DNA of 21,298 bases from Rhodobacteraceae bacterium UBA3069. GTDB taxonomy: Bacteria > Pseudomonadota > Alphaproteobacteria > Rhodobacterales > Rhodobacteraceae. Positions 6,376 through 14,423 of this stretch are shown here, piece after piece; position 1 is the first letter of the stretch, and every line of letters begins with the position of its first letter. The position numbers and the translations under genes were made by a program. A model generated the notes under the pieces. That model had not been told where the DNA came from. It saw only the letters and a program-made list of their open reading frames with translations, and ran no database searches. Location: assembly GCA_002366795.1 (NCBI GenBank), contig DFBX01000081.1:1-21298 (forward strand). Direction: 5' to 3'.

Positions 6376-7760
6376 AATATATCTCGACCCGTGGCAAAGC
6401 GCCCGTTCTGAATTTCGAAGAGGCAATGCTGACCGGCCTTGCCCGCGATGGTGGCCTGTACCTACCCGAAATCATCCCGACCCTCAGCGCCGATGACATC
6501 CGCGCCCTGAACGGCGTGTCCTACGAAGAAGCGGCGTTCCGCATCATGCGGCCCTATATCGGCGACACCTTCACCGATGACGAATTCCGCGAAATTATCG
6601 CCAAATCCTATGCCGGGTTCGGCCATGACAGCCGCGCCCCGCTCAAGGAACTGGCCCCCAGCCATTTCCTTCTGGAACTGTTCCACGGCCCCACGCTGGC
6701 GTTCAAGGATTTCGCCATGCAGCTGATCGGCCAGCTGTTCCAAGCCGCGCTGAAACGGTCGGGCGAGCGGGTGACCATCGTCGGCGCGACCTCGGGCGAT
6801 ACCGGGTCCGCCGCGATCGAGGCATTCAAAGGTCTTGACGCGGTGGATGTGTTCATCCTGTTCCCCCATGGCCGCGTGTCCGAGGTGCAGCGGCGCCAGA
6901 TGACCACGCCGTCCGAAGCCAACGTCCACGCCCTGTCGCTGACCGGCCATTTCGACGATTGCCAGGCCCGCGTGAAGGACATGTTCAACGATTTCGAATT
7001 CCGCGACGGGGTGCGCCTTGCGGGTGTGAACTCGATCAACTGGGCGCGGGTGCTGGCGCAGGTGGTTTACTATTTCACCTCTGCCGTGTCGCTTGGCGCG
7101 CCGGACCGCAAGGTCAGCTTCACCGTGCCGACCGGCAATTTCGGTGACATCTTCGCGGGCTATATCGCCAGGCGGATGGGGCTGCCGATTGATAAGCTGG
7201 TGGTCGCCACCAACCAGAACGACATCCTGCACCGCTGCCTGACCACGGGCGAATACCGTCCCGATGGCGTGATCCCCTCTATCAGCCCGTCGATGGATAT
7301 TCAGGTCTCGTCCAACTTCGAACGCGCGCTGTTCTATGCCTACGGGCAGGATGGCGGCGCGATTGCGCAGTTGATGGATGAATTGAAAGATGGCGGGTTC
7401 ACCGTGTCCCAAGGCGCACGTCAGGCGTTGTCCGAATTGTTCCTGTCCGGCAATTGTTCCGAAGAAGAGACCCGCGCCACCATCAAATCCACGCTGGAGC
7501 GCAGCGTCGAGCTGATCTGTCCGCATTCCGCCGTGGGCGTGAAAGTGGCGAACGACCTGCGCGATCCGGCGGTCCCGATGGTCACGCTGGCCACAGCGCA
7601 TCCCGCGAAATTCCCCGATGCGGTGGAGCAGGCGACGGGCATCCGCCCCGGCTTGCCGCCCCGCATGGCGGACCTGTTTGACAAGGATGAACGCGTGACC
7701 CGCGTCGAAAACGACCTGTCCGAAATCCAGACCCTGATCCGCGAGCGTATCACTTCGTGA
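6372..7760 (+). CDS. thrC: Threonine synthase
   Basis: This PLP enzyme converts O-phospho-homoserine to threonine, the last step of threonine synthesis. The 462-residue length and the N-terminus KYISTRGKAPVLNFEEA match the bacterial/fungal-type family. The PLP-binding lysine is Lys112 in GPTLAFKDFAMQ, and the PLP-phosphate loop is in TSGDTGSAAIEA. The start is a TTG at 6372 overlapping the SURF1 stop by four bases (TTGA), with AAAGGGA upstream; an ATG start would lose the conserved N-terminus. Its stop overlaps the next start as GTGA. The use of TTG and tight coupling suggest that its translation depends on that of SURF1. Confidence 0.97.
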   Translation: MKYISTRGKAPVLNFEEAMLTGLARDGGLYLPEIIPTLSADDIRALNGVSYEEAAFRIMRPYIGDTFTDDEFREIIAKSYAGFGHDSRAPLKELAPSHFLLELFHGPTLAFKDFAMQLIGQLFQAALKRSGERVTIVGATSGDTGSAAIEAFKGLDAVDVFILFPHGRVSEVQRRQMTTPSEANVHALSLTGHFDDCQARVKDMFNDFEFRDGVRLAGVNSINWARVLAQVVYYFTSAVSLGAPDRKVSFTVPTGNFGDIFAGYIARRMGLPIDKLVVATNQNDILHRCLTTGEYRPDGVIPSISPSMDIQVSSNFERALFYAYGQDGGAIAQLMDELKDGGFTVSQGARQALSELFLSGNCSEEETRATIKSTLERSVELICPHSAVGVKVANDLRDPAVPMVTLATAHPAKFPDAVEQATGIRPGLPPRMADLFDKDERVTRVENDLSEIQTLIRERITS

Positions 7761-9019
7761 GCGTGCGTCTGGACACATTGCCCAACGGGTTTCGCGTCGT
7801 TTCCGAACGGATGCCCTTGCTGCAATCGGCGTCGATCGGGATCTGGGTTCTGGCCGGTGGCCGCAACGAACGGATCGAGCAGAACGGGATCGCGCATTTC
7901 CTTGAACACATGGCCTTCAAGGGAACCGAGAAGCGATCGGCCCTGGAAATCGCCGAAGCGATCGAGGATGTGGGCGGCTATCTGAATGCCTACACCTCGC
8001 GCGAGGCGACGGCCTATTACGCCCGCGTGCTGGAAGATGACGTGCCGCTGGCGCTGGACGTACTGGCCGATATCGTGCTGAACCCCGTGTTCGACCCGAC
8101 CGAGATCGAGGTCGAGCGCGGCGTGATCTTGCAGGAAATCGGGCAGGTGCTGGACACGCCCGACGACGTGATTTTCGACTGGTTGCAGGAACAGGCCTAT
8201 CCCGAACAGCCGCTTGGCCGCACCATCCTTGGTCCGACCGAACGGGTCCGGGCCTTTGGCCGCGCCGATCTGGAAAATTTTGTGGCTGAACATTACGGGC
8301 CGGGCCAGATGATCCTGTCCGCCGCCGGTGCGGTGGATCACGATGCGCTGGTCAAAACCGCCGAGGCATTGTTCGGCCATATGAAACCGCGCCCCGCGGC
8401 CGTTGTCGAACCCGCGCGGTTCGGCGGGGGCGAGCTGCGCAAGGTCAAATCGCTGGAACAGGCCCATATCGCCATGGCCTTCGAAGGGCCGACCTATCGC
8501 GATACGGCGATCTATTCCGCGCAGGTCTATGCCAATGCGCTTGGCGGCGGCATGTCCAGCCGCCTGTTCCAGGAAATCCGCGAAAAGCGCGGGCTGTGCT
8601 ACACGATCTTCGCGCAGGCCGGGGCCTATGAGGATACCGGGCTGATGACCATTTACGCCGGCACGTCGGGCGGGCAGGTCAGCGATCTGGTGACGCTGAC
8701 CATAGACGAGATGAAGCGCGCTGCTGGCGACATGACGCAAGCCGAAGTGACCCGCGCGCAGGTTCAGATGAAGGCCGGTCTGCTGATGGGGCTGGAAAGC
8801 CCGTCATCGCGCGCCGAACGTCTGGCCCGCATGGTGCAGATCTGGGGCCGCGTGCCGGAACTGTCCGAAGTGGTCGGCCATATCGACGCGGTCAACGTGG
8901 CCAGCGTGCGCGACATGGCCGAACATATGGCCGAAAAGGCAGGGCTGGCCATGGCGCTTTACGGCCCGGTGGGCGGGGCGGAGGATTTGGCCGGCCTGCA
9001 AGCGCTGCGGGTTGCGTAA
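7757..9019 (+). CDS. M16-family zinc metallopeptidase (processing-peptidase-like)
   Basis: This is a pitrilysin/insulinase-family protein resembling the catalytic subunit of mitochondrial processing peptidase. The inverted zinc motif HxxEH is His47-FL-Glu50-His51, and Glu127 in ERGVILQEIGQ sits at the spacing expected for the third zinc ligand, so it should be catalytically active. The 420-residue length covers the two homologous halves normal for the single-chain bacterial type. No signal peptide is seen, so it is probably cytoplasmic. It starts at GTG 7757 inside the thrC stop (GTGA), and its stop TAA shares one base with the next ATG. Its position just after thrC is a recurring arrangement in this family of bacteria; the substrate is unknown. 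Confidence 0.94.
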   Translation: MSVRLDTLPNGFRVVSERMPLLQSASIGIWVLAGGRNERIEQNGIAHFLEHMAFKGTEKRSALEIAEAIEDVGGYLNAYTSREATAYYARVLEDDVPLALDVLADIVLNPVFDPTEIEVERGVILQEIGQVLDTPDDVIFDWLQEQAYPEQPLGRTILGPTERVRAFGRADLENFVAEHYGPGQMILSAAGAVDHDALVKTAEALFGHMKPRPAAVVEPARFGGGELRKVKSLEQAHIAMAFEGPTYRDTAIYSAQVYANALGGGMSSRLFQEIREKRGLCYTIFAQAGAYEDTGLMTIYAGTSGGQVSDLVTLTIDEMKRAAGDMTQAEVTRAQVQMKAGLLMGLESPSSRAERLARMVQIWGRVPELSEVVGHIDAVNVASVRDMAEHMAEKAGLAMALYGPVGGAEDLAGLQALRVA

Positions 9020-9603
9020 TGCTTAGGGTCAAACGCAAGGTTCGGATCGAAACCGACCGTTTGACCCTGCGCCCCCCGGTCCATGCCGATTTCCGCTCTT
9101 GGGCCGAACTGCGCGCCGATAGCGTCGATTTCCTGACCCCGTGGGAGCCCGTCTGGGCGCATGACCACCTGTCGCGGAAATCCTTTACCAACCGTGTGTA
9201 TTGGGCGCAGCGGTCGGTCGGGGCGGGCACCGCGATGCCCCTGTTCCTGATCCGCCGCGAGGACGAGGCGCTGCTTGGCGCGGTCACGCTGGACAACATC
9301 CGCCGCGGGCCGTCTCAGGCGGGCACGCTGGGCTATTGGATCGGCGCGCGTTTTGCCCGTAAGGGTTACATGCGCGAGGCGTTGGAGAGCGTGGTGCATC
9401 ACGCATTTCATCGCATGGACCTGTCCCGGCTAGAGGCCGCTTGCCTGCCCGAAAACACCCCCTCGCGCGGGGTTTTGGAAAAGTCCGGCTTCAAATACGA
9501 AGGCGTCGCGCAAAGCTATCTTCAGATCAACGGGCGCTGGCGCACGCATGTGCTTTATGCGGCCCTGCGTGCCGATCGGCGTGGGCGCACCGATGTTGGC
9601 TGA
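9019..9603 (+). CDS. GNAT acetyltransferase, RimJ/RimL-like
   Basis: The 194-residue protein belongs to the acetyltransferase group that includes ribosomal protein N-terminal acetyltransferases. It opens with IETDRLTLRPPVHADF, typical of the RimJ/RimL subgroup. Acetyl-CoA binding motif A is GYWIGARFARKGYMREAL (about 110-127), and NTPSRGVLEKSGFKYEG (about 148-164) is motif B. The substrate cannot be told from sequence; proteins of this subgroup act on ribosomal proteins, other proteins or small molecules. The ATG shares its A with the stop of the peptidase gene (TAATG), so it is the last gene of the SURF1-thrC-M16 chain. Confidence 0.92.
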   Translation: MLRVKRKVRIETDRLTLRPPVHADFRSWAELRADSVDFLTPWEPVWAHDHLSRKSFTNRVYWAQRSVGAGTAMPLFLIRREDEALLGAVTLDNIRRGPSQAGTLGYWIGARFARKGYMREALESVVHHAFHRMDLSRLEAACLPENTPSRGVLEKSGFKYEGVAQSYLQINGRWRTHVLYAALRADRRGRTDVG

Positions 9604-9710
9604 TCTGCCCTGATTTCGGGCATGCGCGGCGCGCTGCGCGCGGCTCACGCATCCGTCATCACCATTTGCGCGCATATTCATGCTAGGCTTGGGGCGGAGG
9701 TATCCGCGCC

Positions 9711-10551
9711 ATGATCCGTATCCTGACCGCCCTTGCCCTGAGCATTACCCTGAGCCTTGCCGCGCTGCCCGCCGCCGCGCAGGCGCAGGGCGGCCCCCGT
9801 CGCGCCAGCCATTGTATTGCGCTGGCCGATGCCGCGCCGGGGCTGGAATTCATCCACAAAGCCTCTTTCCGTGACCCCGTGCCGGACTATTCCGTGCGCA
9901 TCAGCTATATCGCCCATGCCTCTTTCCTGTTGCAGGATAAGGGCGGGCTGGACGTGGTGACCGATTTCACCGGCTTTGTCGGCAATGTCGATTTCATCCC
10001 TGATGTGGTGACGATGAACCACGCCCATGACACCCATTGGACCGCCTTTCCCGATCCGGCAATCCCCCATGCGCTGCCCGGCTGGGGTGAATATGGCAAG
10101 GGGATCGACCATCACCTGGACCTTGGCGCGATGCTGGTGCGCAATGTCCCGACCGGATATCCGGTCGCGCGGCGGGGTCGAGGAAAAGGGCAACTCGATC
10201 TTCATATTCGAGGTCGAGGGCCTGTGTATCGGCCATCTGGGCCATCTGCACCACGAACCGTCCGAGGCGCAATATGCCGCTATTGGTCGGCTGGATGTGG
10301 TGATGGCACCGGTGGACGGTGGCATGACGCTGGACCTGCCAACCATGATCCGCGTGCTGAAACGGCTGAAATCCTCGATCGTGATCCCGATGCACTGGTT
10401 TGGCGATTACACGCTTAAGGGGTTTCTGGATGGCATGGCCGGCGATTTTGCGATCCGAAACACGGGAGCGCATTCGCTGACCGTGTCCCTGCGCGATTTG
10501 CCGCGGCGGCCCACGGTGATGGTGCTGCGCCCGCGCTACCTGTCGGATTGA
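9711..10551 (+). pseudogene. Metallo-beta-lactamase-fold hydrolase, broken by a 1-base insertion
   Basis: The first part (9711 to about 10154) encodes a signal peptide (about 1-25, ending AAAQAQ) and an MBL-fold domain with the zinc-ligand segment NHAHDTHW. The coherent protein then moves one base forward: the original frame turns into Arg/Gly-rich nonsense and runs to 10418, while the next frame gives DIRSRGGVEEKGNSIFIFE, then GHLGHLHHE, DVVMAPVDGG and IPMHWFGD, a normal MBL C-terminal half ending at 10551. Removing one G from GG at 10155-10156 restores a 279-residue protein. No slippery heptamer is visible, so this is either a real inactivating indel or a sequencing error. GGAGGT precedes the start. 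The protein would act in the periplasm; its substrate is unknown. Confidence 0.82.
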
Positions 10552-10559
10552 TCGCGCTG

Positions 10560-10576
10560 GCCCCGCGCGGCGGGGC
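10560..10576 (+). other. GC hairpin after the MBL gene
   Basis: GCCCCGC and GCGGGGC form a perfect 7-bp stem with a 3-base loop nine bases after the MBL stop. No T run follows. It may be an inefficient terminator or an RNA-stabilising structure before the next gene. Confidence 0.35.
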
Positions 10577-10607
10577 GCGGTAATGCTGGTGGGCAAGGAG
10601 GCCCGCC

Positions 10608-12026
10608 ATGACCCTGAACCCCGCAGATGACGCTTTTCTGGACAGCCTGCGCGCGCAGCTGCCCGCCGCCTGTTTCCGCGACGTGACCCCTGCCTATCTG
10701 GAAGAACCGCGCGGCCATTGGCAGGGACAGGCCGCTGCCGTTCTGGCCCCCGGCGACGCGGCCGAAGCCGCCGTGATCCTGAAAGCGGCCCATACGGCGC
10801 GGGTGGGCGTGGTGCCATATGCGGGCGGCACGGGACTGGTCGGCGGGCAGGTCATGCCCGATGGGCCGATGCCCATGCTGCTTTCGGTCGAGCGGATGAA
10901 CAAGGTCCGCGCGATCTATCCGCAGGAAAACGTGGTGGTGGCCGAGGCGGGCGTGATCCTGCAAGACCTGCACGAGGCGGCGCTGGCGGCGGACCGGCTG
11001 TTCCCCATGTCGATTGCCGCCAAGGGTTCGGCCCGCGTTGGCGGCATTCTGGGCACCAATGCGGGGGGCGTGAATGTTCTGCGCTATGGCAACACCCGCG
11101 ATCTGTGTCTGGGGCTGGAGGTGGTCACGCCGGATGGGCGCATCTGGAACGGGCTGACCCGGCTGCGTAAAGACAACACCGGCTATGATCTGCGCAACCT
11201 GATGATCGGGTCCGAGGGCACGCTGGGTCTGATCACCGCCGCCGCGCTGAAACTGGCACCGCGCCCCGCGGCGGAAGGCACGGCGCTGATGGCGGTGGCG
11301 GATCCCGCGGCGGCGCTGGCGCTACTGTCGATGGCGCGGGCGCGCATGGGCGAGGGCGTGTCGGCCTTTGAATTGATGCACCGCACGGGGTTCGATTTCC
11401 TGCGCGAGGCGCTGCCCGACATGCGCCAGCCATGGCCCGAGCCGCCCGAATGGGTGGTGCTGATCGACATCGGGCTAGGTGCCGGGCTGGATGTGAACGC
11501 GGCGCTTGAGGGATTGTTCGAACAGGCGCTGGAGGAAGGGCTGGTCGATGACGGCATGATCGCCCAGTCCGAACAGCAACGCGCGGATTTCTGGGAATTG
11601 CGCGAACAGATCCCCGAGGCAAACCGGCGCATCGGCGCGATCTCCTCTCATGACATATCGTTGCCTTTGTCGGTGATCCCCGAATTCATCGAGAAGGGCG
11701 GCGCGCGCATTGCCGCGATGGGGGATTTCCGGCTGAACTGTTTTGGCCATCTGGGCGATGGAAACCTGCACTACAACGTCTTTCCGCCCAAGGGGCAGGC
11801 CAAGGCGGATCACGCGCACCGGCTGGGCGAGGTCAAGCAGGCGGTGCATGACCTAGTGCATGAGATGGGCGGATCGGTCAGCGCCGAACATGGCATCGGT
11901 CGGTTGAAACGCGGCGATCTGGAACGCTATGGCGATCCGGTCAAGCTGGATATGATGCGGGCGATCAAGCAGGCGCTGGACCCGTATGGCATCATGAACC
12001 CCGGTGCGGTTTTGGCCGCATTCTGA
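10608..12026 (+). CDS. FAD-linked 2-hydroxyacid dehydrogenase (D2HGDH/GlcD-like)
   Basis: A 472-residue flavoprotein of the VAO/PCMH family, which oxidises D-2-hydroxyacids such as D-2-hydroxyglutarate, D-lactate or glycolate to 2-oxoacids. The FAD-binding segments are VPYAGGTGLVGGQ (about 69-81), the GTNAGGVNVLRYGN stretch (about 149-162) and IGSEGTLGLIT (200-210). The C-terminal metal site reads GHLGDGNLHYN with His381 and His388, and SAEHGIGRLK with Glu427 and the catalytic His428, as in D-2-hydroxyglutarate dehydrogenases. GGAGG lies just before the ATG. It is followed by a strong GC hairpin. The exact substrate cannot be fixed from sequence; D-2-hydroxyglutarate or D-lactate are the best guesses. 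Confidence 0.92.
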   Translation: MTLNPADDAFLDSLRAQLPAACFRDVTPAYLEEPRGHWQGQAAAVLAPGDAAEAAVILKAAHTARVGVVPYAGGTGLVGGQVMPDGPMPMLLSVERMNKVRAIYPQENVVVAEAGVILQDLHEAALAADRLFPMSIAAKGSARVGGILGTNAGGVNVLRYGNTRDLCLGLEVVTPDGRIWNGLTRLRKDNTGYDLRNLMIGSEGTLGLITAAALKLAPRPAAEGTALMAVADPAAALALLSMARARMGEGVSAFELMHRTGFDFLREALPDMRQPWPEPPEWVVLIDIGLGAGLDVNAALEGLFEQALEEGLVDDGMIAQSEQQRADFWELREQIPEANRRIGAISSHDISLPLSVIPEFIEKGGARIAAMGDFRLNCFGHLGDGNLHYNVFPPKGQAKADHAHRLGEVKQAVHDLVHEMGGSVSAEHGIGRLKRGDLERYGDPVKLDMMRAIKQALDPYGIMNPGAVLAAF

Positions 12027-12064
12027 GTGCGGGATGGGGGCGCTGCGCCAAGGGGCGGGCGGTG

Positions 12065-12107
12065 AAAATGCGCCCCGCCCCCCCCCCGTAGGGAAGGGGC
12101 GGGGCGC
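12065..12107 (-). terminator. Strong hairpin with minus-strand T run, after apt
   Basis: GCGCCCCGCCCC (12070-12081) and GGGGCGGGGCGC (12096-12107) form a perfect 12-bp stem. On the minus strand the stem is followed by ATTTTC, so it reads as an intrinsic terminator for the mtnP-DUF2927-apt operon, about 110 bases after the apt stop. On the plus strand no T run follows, though the hairpin may still mark the end of the dehydrogenase transcript. The loop side holds a run of ten C (12078-12087). The remaining 12108-12219 shows no gene. Confidence 0.62.
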
Positions 12108-12219
12108 GAAGGGTCGTCAAGATCGGTTCAAGCAAGGTGCCGGTCCCAATCTCCGGCGGGTATTGTCTGGTATATCGCGGTTAAGGAGACACTGACGCGC
12201 GGCGGGAATTTTTCAGGGC

Positions 12220-12750
12220 TTATTCGCCCGCAAATTCGCACAGCACGTGAACGTCCATTCCCATGCCGTGCAGCCGTGCGCGCCCGCCCAGATCGGGCAG
12301 GTCCACCACGAAGGCGCAGCCGGTGATCTGCCCGCCCAGCTGTTCGATCAACTTGATCCCTGCCTCGGCGGTGCCGCCGGTGGCCAGCAGGTCATCGACC
12401 ACAAGCACGACCTCTCCGGCTTTGATGGCGTCCTCGTGCAGCTCGACCGTGGCTGCTCCATACTCCAGTGTATAGTCTTGCGAGATCACCTTGCCGGGCA
12501 GCTTGCCCTTTTTACGCACCGGCACGAAACCCGCGCCGATTTGGTGGGCGACCGCGCCGCCAAGGATGAAGCCGCGCGCCTCAAGCCCGACGACCTTGTC
12601 GATGCGCTGCCCGGCATAGGGGGCAAGCAGTTGGTCCACGCAGATGCGAAAGCCGCGCGGGTCTTCGAACAGGGTGGTGACATCGCGGAACATGATGCCT
12701 TCGTGGGGGAAATCGGGAATGGTGCGGATGTAGTCGCGGACGGTTTTCAT
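12220..12750 (-). CDS. apt: Adenine phosphoribosyltransferase
   Basis: Apt makes AMP from adenine and PRPP in the cytoplasm. The 176-residue length is normal. The PRPP-binding signature is VVLVVDDLLATGGTAEAG (residues 114-131) with Asp119-Asp120. The N-terminal IPDFPHEGIMFRDVTTL and VGLEARGFILG blocks are characteristic of APT. It is the last gene of an operon whose first gene, mtnP, releases adenine from methylthioadenosine, so the two steps together return adenine to the nucleotide pool. It lies 23 bases after the DUF2927 gene. Confidence 0.97.
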   Translation of the reverse strand: MKTVRDYIRTIPDFPHEGIMFRDVTTLFEDPRGFRICVDQLLAPYAGQRIDKVVGLEARGFILGGAVAHQIGAGFVPVRKKGKLPGKVISQDYTLEYGAATVELHEDAIKAGEVVLVVDDLLATGGTAEAGIKLIEQLGGQITGCAFVVDLPDLGGRARLHGMGMDVHVLCEFAGE

Positions 12751-12773
12751 GTGAGGCTTTCTATATGGCGCAT

Positions 12774-13445
12774 TCAGCGCGGGTAGTGGCGGCGCAGGGC
12801 CATGATGTCTTGCGGGCCAAGCCGCGTGGCCGCGTTGCTGTCCTGTGCGAAGACGGAAATCCTGTCATAATGCGGGCTGCGGATATCGGTCAACAGGCCA
12901 AGGGACTGGGTGATCTCCTCCAGCATGGAGGATTCATAGGCGCGCATCTGCATGGTGGTGGAATACAGGACAACGGCGCGTTTGATCCGTCCGTTCTTGT
13001 CGAAGAACACGCGGGTGGAGGCACCGCCAAGCACCGTTCCATCAACGCCTTCGATGCCGGTGCCGGTGATGGTGTCGCCCTTTTCCTGATCGAGGAAGTA
13101 AACCTCGATATCGGCGGCGGAGGCGTTGGGGCCGATGCGCAACAGGCGCAGGTCGGCCTTGGCCGCGTTGATCCGCTGGATCGCGCGTTCCAGTGCCGCG
13201 CCGGCGCGTTTCGCGCGACCGCCCAGATAGGTACGGTGGATCTGGCGCAGGCTGACGCGCAGGGGGCGCTGCGTGTCCCATTTCACCACCGGCTTTGTGC
13301 ATTCGGTGCCCGGCGCTGCGCCGCAAGACACCGCGCGGTAAAAATCGTCATCTGACAGGGCGCCGGGCACGGTCACGAAGTCCTGCGCCGCGAGGGGCAG
13401 GGGGAACAGGCACGCACAGGCCAACTGCAAATAGCGGCGTGCCAT
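12774..13445 (-). CDS. DUF2927 domain-containing secreted protein
   Basis: A 223-residue protein of unknown function. Residues 1-20 form a Sec-type signal peptide (MARRYLQLACACLFPLPLAAQ), so it is probably periplasmic. The C-terminal block SMLEEITQSLGLLTDIRSP followed by ISVFAQDSNAATRLGPQD resembles the conserved end of DUF2927 proteins. The Glu-Glu-x-Thr-Gln there recalls a zinc-peptidase helix but lacks the second His, so no activity is claimed. It starts five bases after the mtnP stop and ends 23 before apt, so all three are probably co-transcribed. There is no clear ribosome binding site, which suggests re-initiation after mtnP. Why a secreted protein sits inside a purine salvage operon is unknown. 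Confidence 0.8.
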   Translation of the reverse strand: MARRYLQLACACLFPLPLAAQDFVTVPGALSDDDFYRAVSCGAAPGTECTKPVVKWDTQRPLRVSLRQIHRTYLGGRAKRAGAALERAIQRINAAKADLRLLRIGPNASAADIEVYFLDQEKGDTITGTGIEGVDGTVLGGASTRVFFDKNGRIKRAVVLYSTTMQMRAYESSMLEEITQSLGLLTDIRSPHYDRISVFAQDSNAATRLGPQDIMALRRHYPR

Positions 13446-13450
13446 CGTGT

Positions 13451-14326
13451 TCAGCCGTTCAGCACACGGCCCGCGACGGCGTCCAGCCTGGCCACCACCG
13501 CGGGATCACGTGCTTCGGGTGCGGTCAGGACGGCATATTCCAATGCGCGGTCGCAGCCATGCGGGCAAAGGGCGCGATCCTTGCCAAGAAGGGCGGGCAG
13601 GCGGGCCACCATGCCGCGCGCCTTGTCCGCATTGCCCATCAAGGTGGCGATGATCTGGGTCACGTCCACCTCGCCATGGTGAGGGTGCCAGCTGTCGTAA
13701 TCGGTAATCATCGCGACCGAGGCATAGCAAAGCTCTGCTTCGCGGGCCAGTTTAGCCTCGGGCATGTTGGTCATGCCGATCACGTCGCAGCCCCAGCTTT
13801 CGCGATACATTTTCGATTCCGCGAGGGACGAGAACTGCGGCCCCTCCATCGCAAGGTAGGTGCCGCCCATATGAACCTTGATGCCCTGCGCGCTGGCCGC
13901 GCCAAGGCAGGCCTTGGACAGGCGGGGGCAGGTCGGGTGCGCGACCGACACATGCGCCACGCAGCCGGTGCCGAAAAACGATTTTTCCCGCGCGATGGTG
14001 CGGTCGATGAACTGGTCCACGATGACGAAATCGCCCGGCACCATTTCCTCGCGGAAGGAGCCGCAGGCGGAAACAGAAATCACATCGGTCACTCCCATGC
14101 GTTTCAGCGCGTCGATATTGGCGCGATACGGCACGGTCGAAGGCGCATGCACATGCCCGCGCCCGTGACGCGGCAGGAACGCCATTTTCACCCTGTCCAG
14201 CGTGCCGGTCAGGATCGCATCGGAGGGCGCGCCCCAAGGCGTCTCGACCGTCGTCCATGCGGCATCTTCCAGCCCGTCAATCTCGTATATGCCCGACCCG
14301 CCGATGATTCCGATGACCGTGTCCAT
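13451..14326 (-). CDS. mtnP: S-methyl-5'-thioadenosine phosphorylase
   Basis: MtnP splits methylthioadenosine, a by-product of polyamine and autoinducer synthesis, into adenine and methylthioribose-1-phosphate. The 291-residue protein shows the type-2 nucleoside phosphorylase signatures: phosphate-binding GGSGIY (9-14), LPRHGRGH (51-58) with Arg53-His54, MEGPQFSS (160-167) and TDYDSW with Asp209/Asp211, which contact the adenine base. GAGGGA lies a short distance before the ATG. It heads the operon with the DUF2927 gene and apt. A terminator for the upstream gene lies 36 bases before its start. Confidence 0.96.
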   Translation of the reverse strand: MDTVIGIIGGSGIYEIDGLEDAAWTTVETPWGAPSDAILTGTLDRVKMAFLPRHGRGHVHAPSTVPYRANIDALKRMGVTDVISVSACGSFREEMVPGDFVIVDQFIDRTIAREKSFFGTGCVAHVSVAHPTCPRLSKACLGAASAQGIKVHMGGTYLAMEGPQFSSLAESKMYRESWGCDVIGMTNMPEAKLAREAELCYASVAMITDYDSWHPHHGEVDVTQIIATLMGNADKARGMVARLPALLGKDRALCPHGCDRALEYAVLTAPEARDPAVVARLDAVAGRVLNG

Positions 14327-14354
14327 AATCCTGTTCCCTCAAGTTGCTGGCGCC

Positions 14355-14382
14355 ACGATACAAAACGGCGGGGCCATGTAAA
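14355..14382 (-). promoter_or_regulatory. Candidate mtnP promoter overlapping the upstream terminator
   Basis: On the minus strand TTTACA (14377-14382, five of six -35 positions) and TATCGT (14355-14360, four of six -10 positions) are 16 bases apart. The -35 element sits in the loop of the flavin-reductase terminator and the -10 just after its T run. This would place the mtnP transcript start about 20 bases before its ATG. Sequence match only. Confidence 0.35.
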
Positions 14383-14394
14383 CAGCCCCGCCGT
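14362..14394 (-). terminator. Intrinsic terminator of the flavin reductase gene
   Basis: ACGGCGGGGC and GCCCCGCCGT form a perfect 10-bp stem with a 10-base loop. Read on the minus strand it is followed by TTTT and lies about 30 bases after the flavin reductase stop. It separates that gene from mtnP. Confidence 0.85.
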
Positions 14395-14423
14395 GCGGTC
14401 ACGCAATGGTGCGTTCATTTTCG

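Noticed and set aside
7421..8740. Long minus-strand open frame opposite thrC and the M16 peptidase
   Set aside because: Antisense shadow that crosses two well-defined genes.
9604..9710. GC-rich inverted repeats after the acetyltransferase as a terminator
   Set aside because: Short, imperfect stems without a T run; not distinguishable from general GC richness.
10140..10200. Programmed ribosomal frameshift in the MBL gene
   Set aside because: No slippery heptamer or following stem-loop was visible, and the family does not use frameshifting; an indel or read error is simpler.
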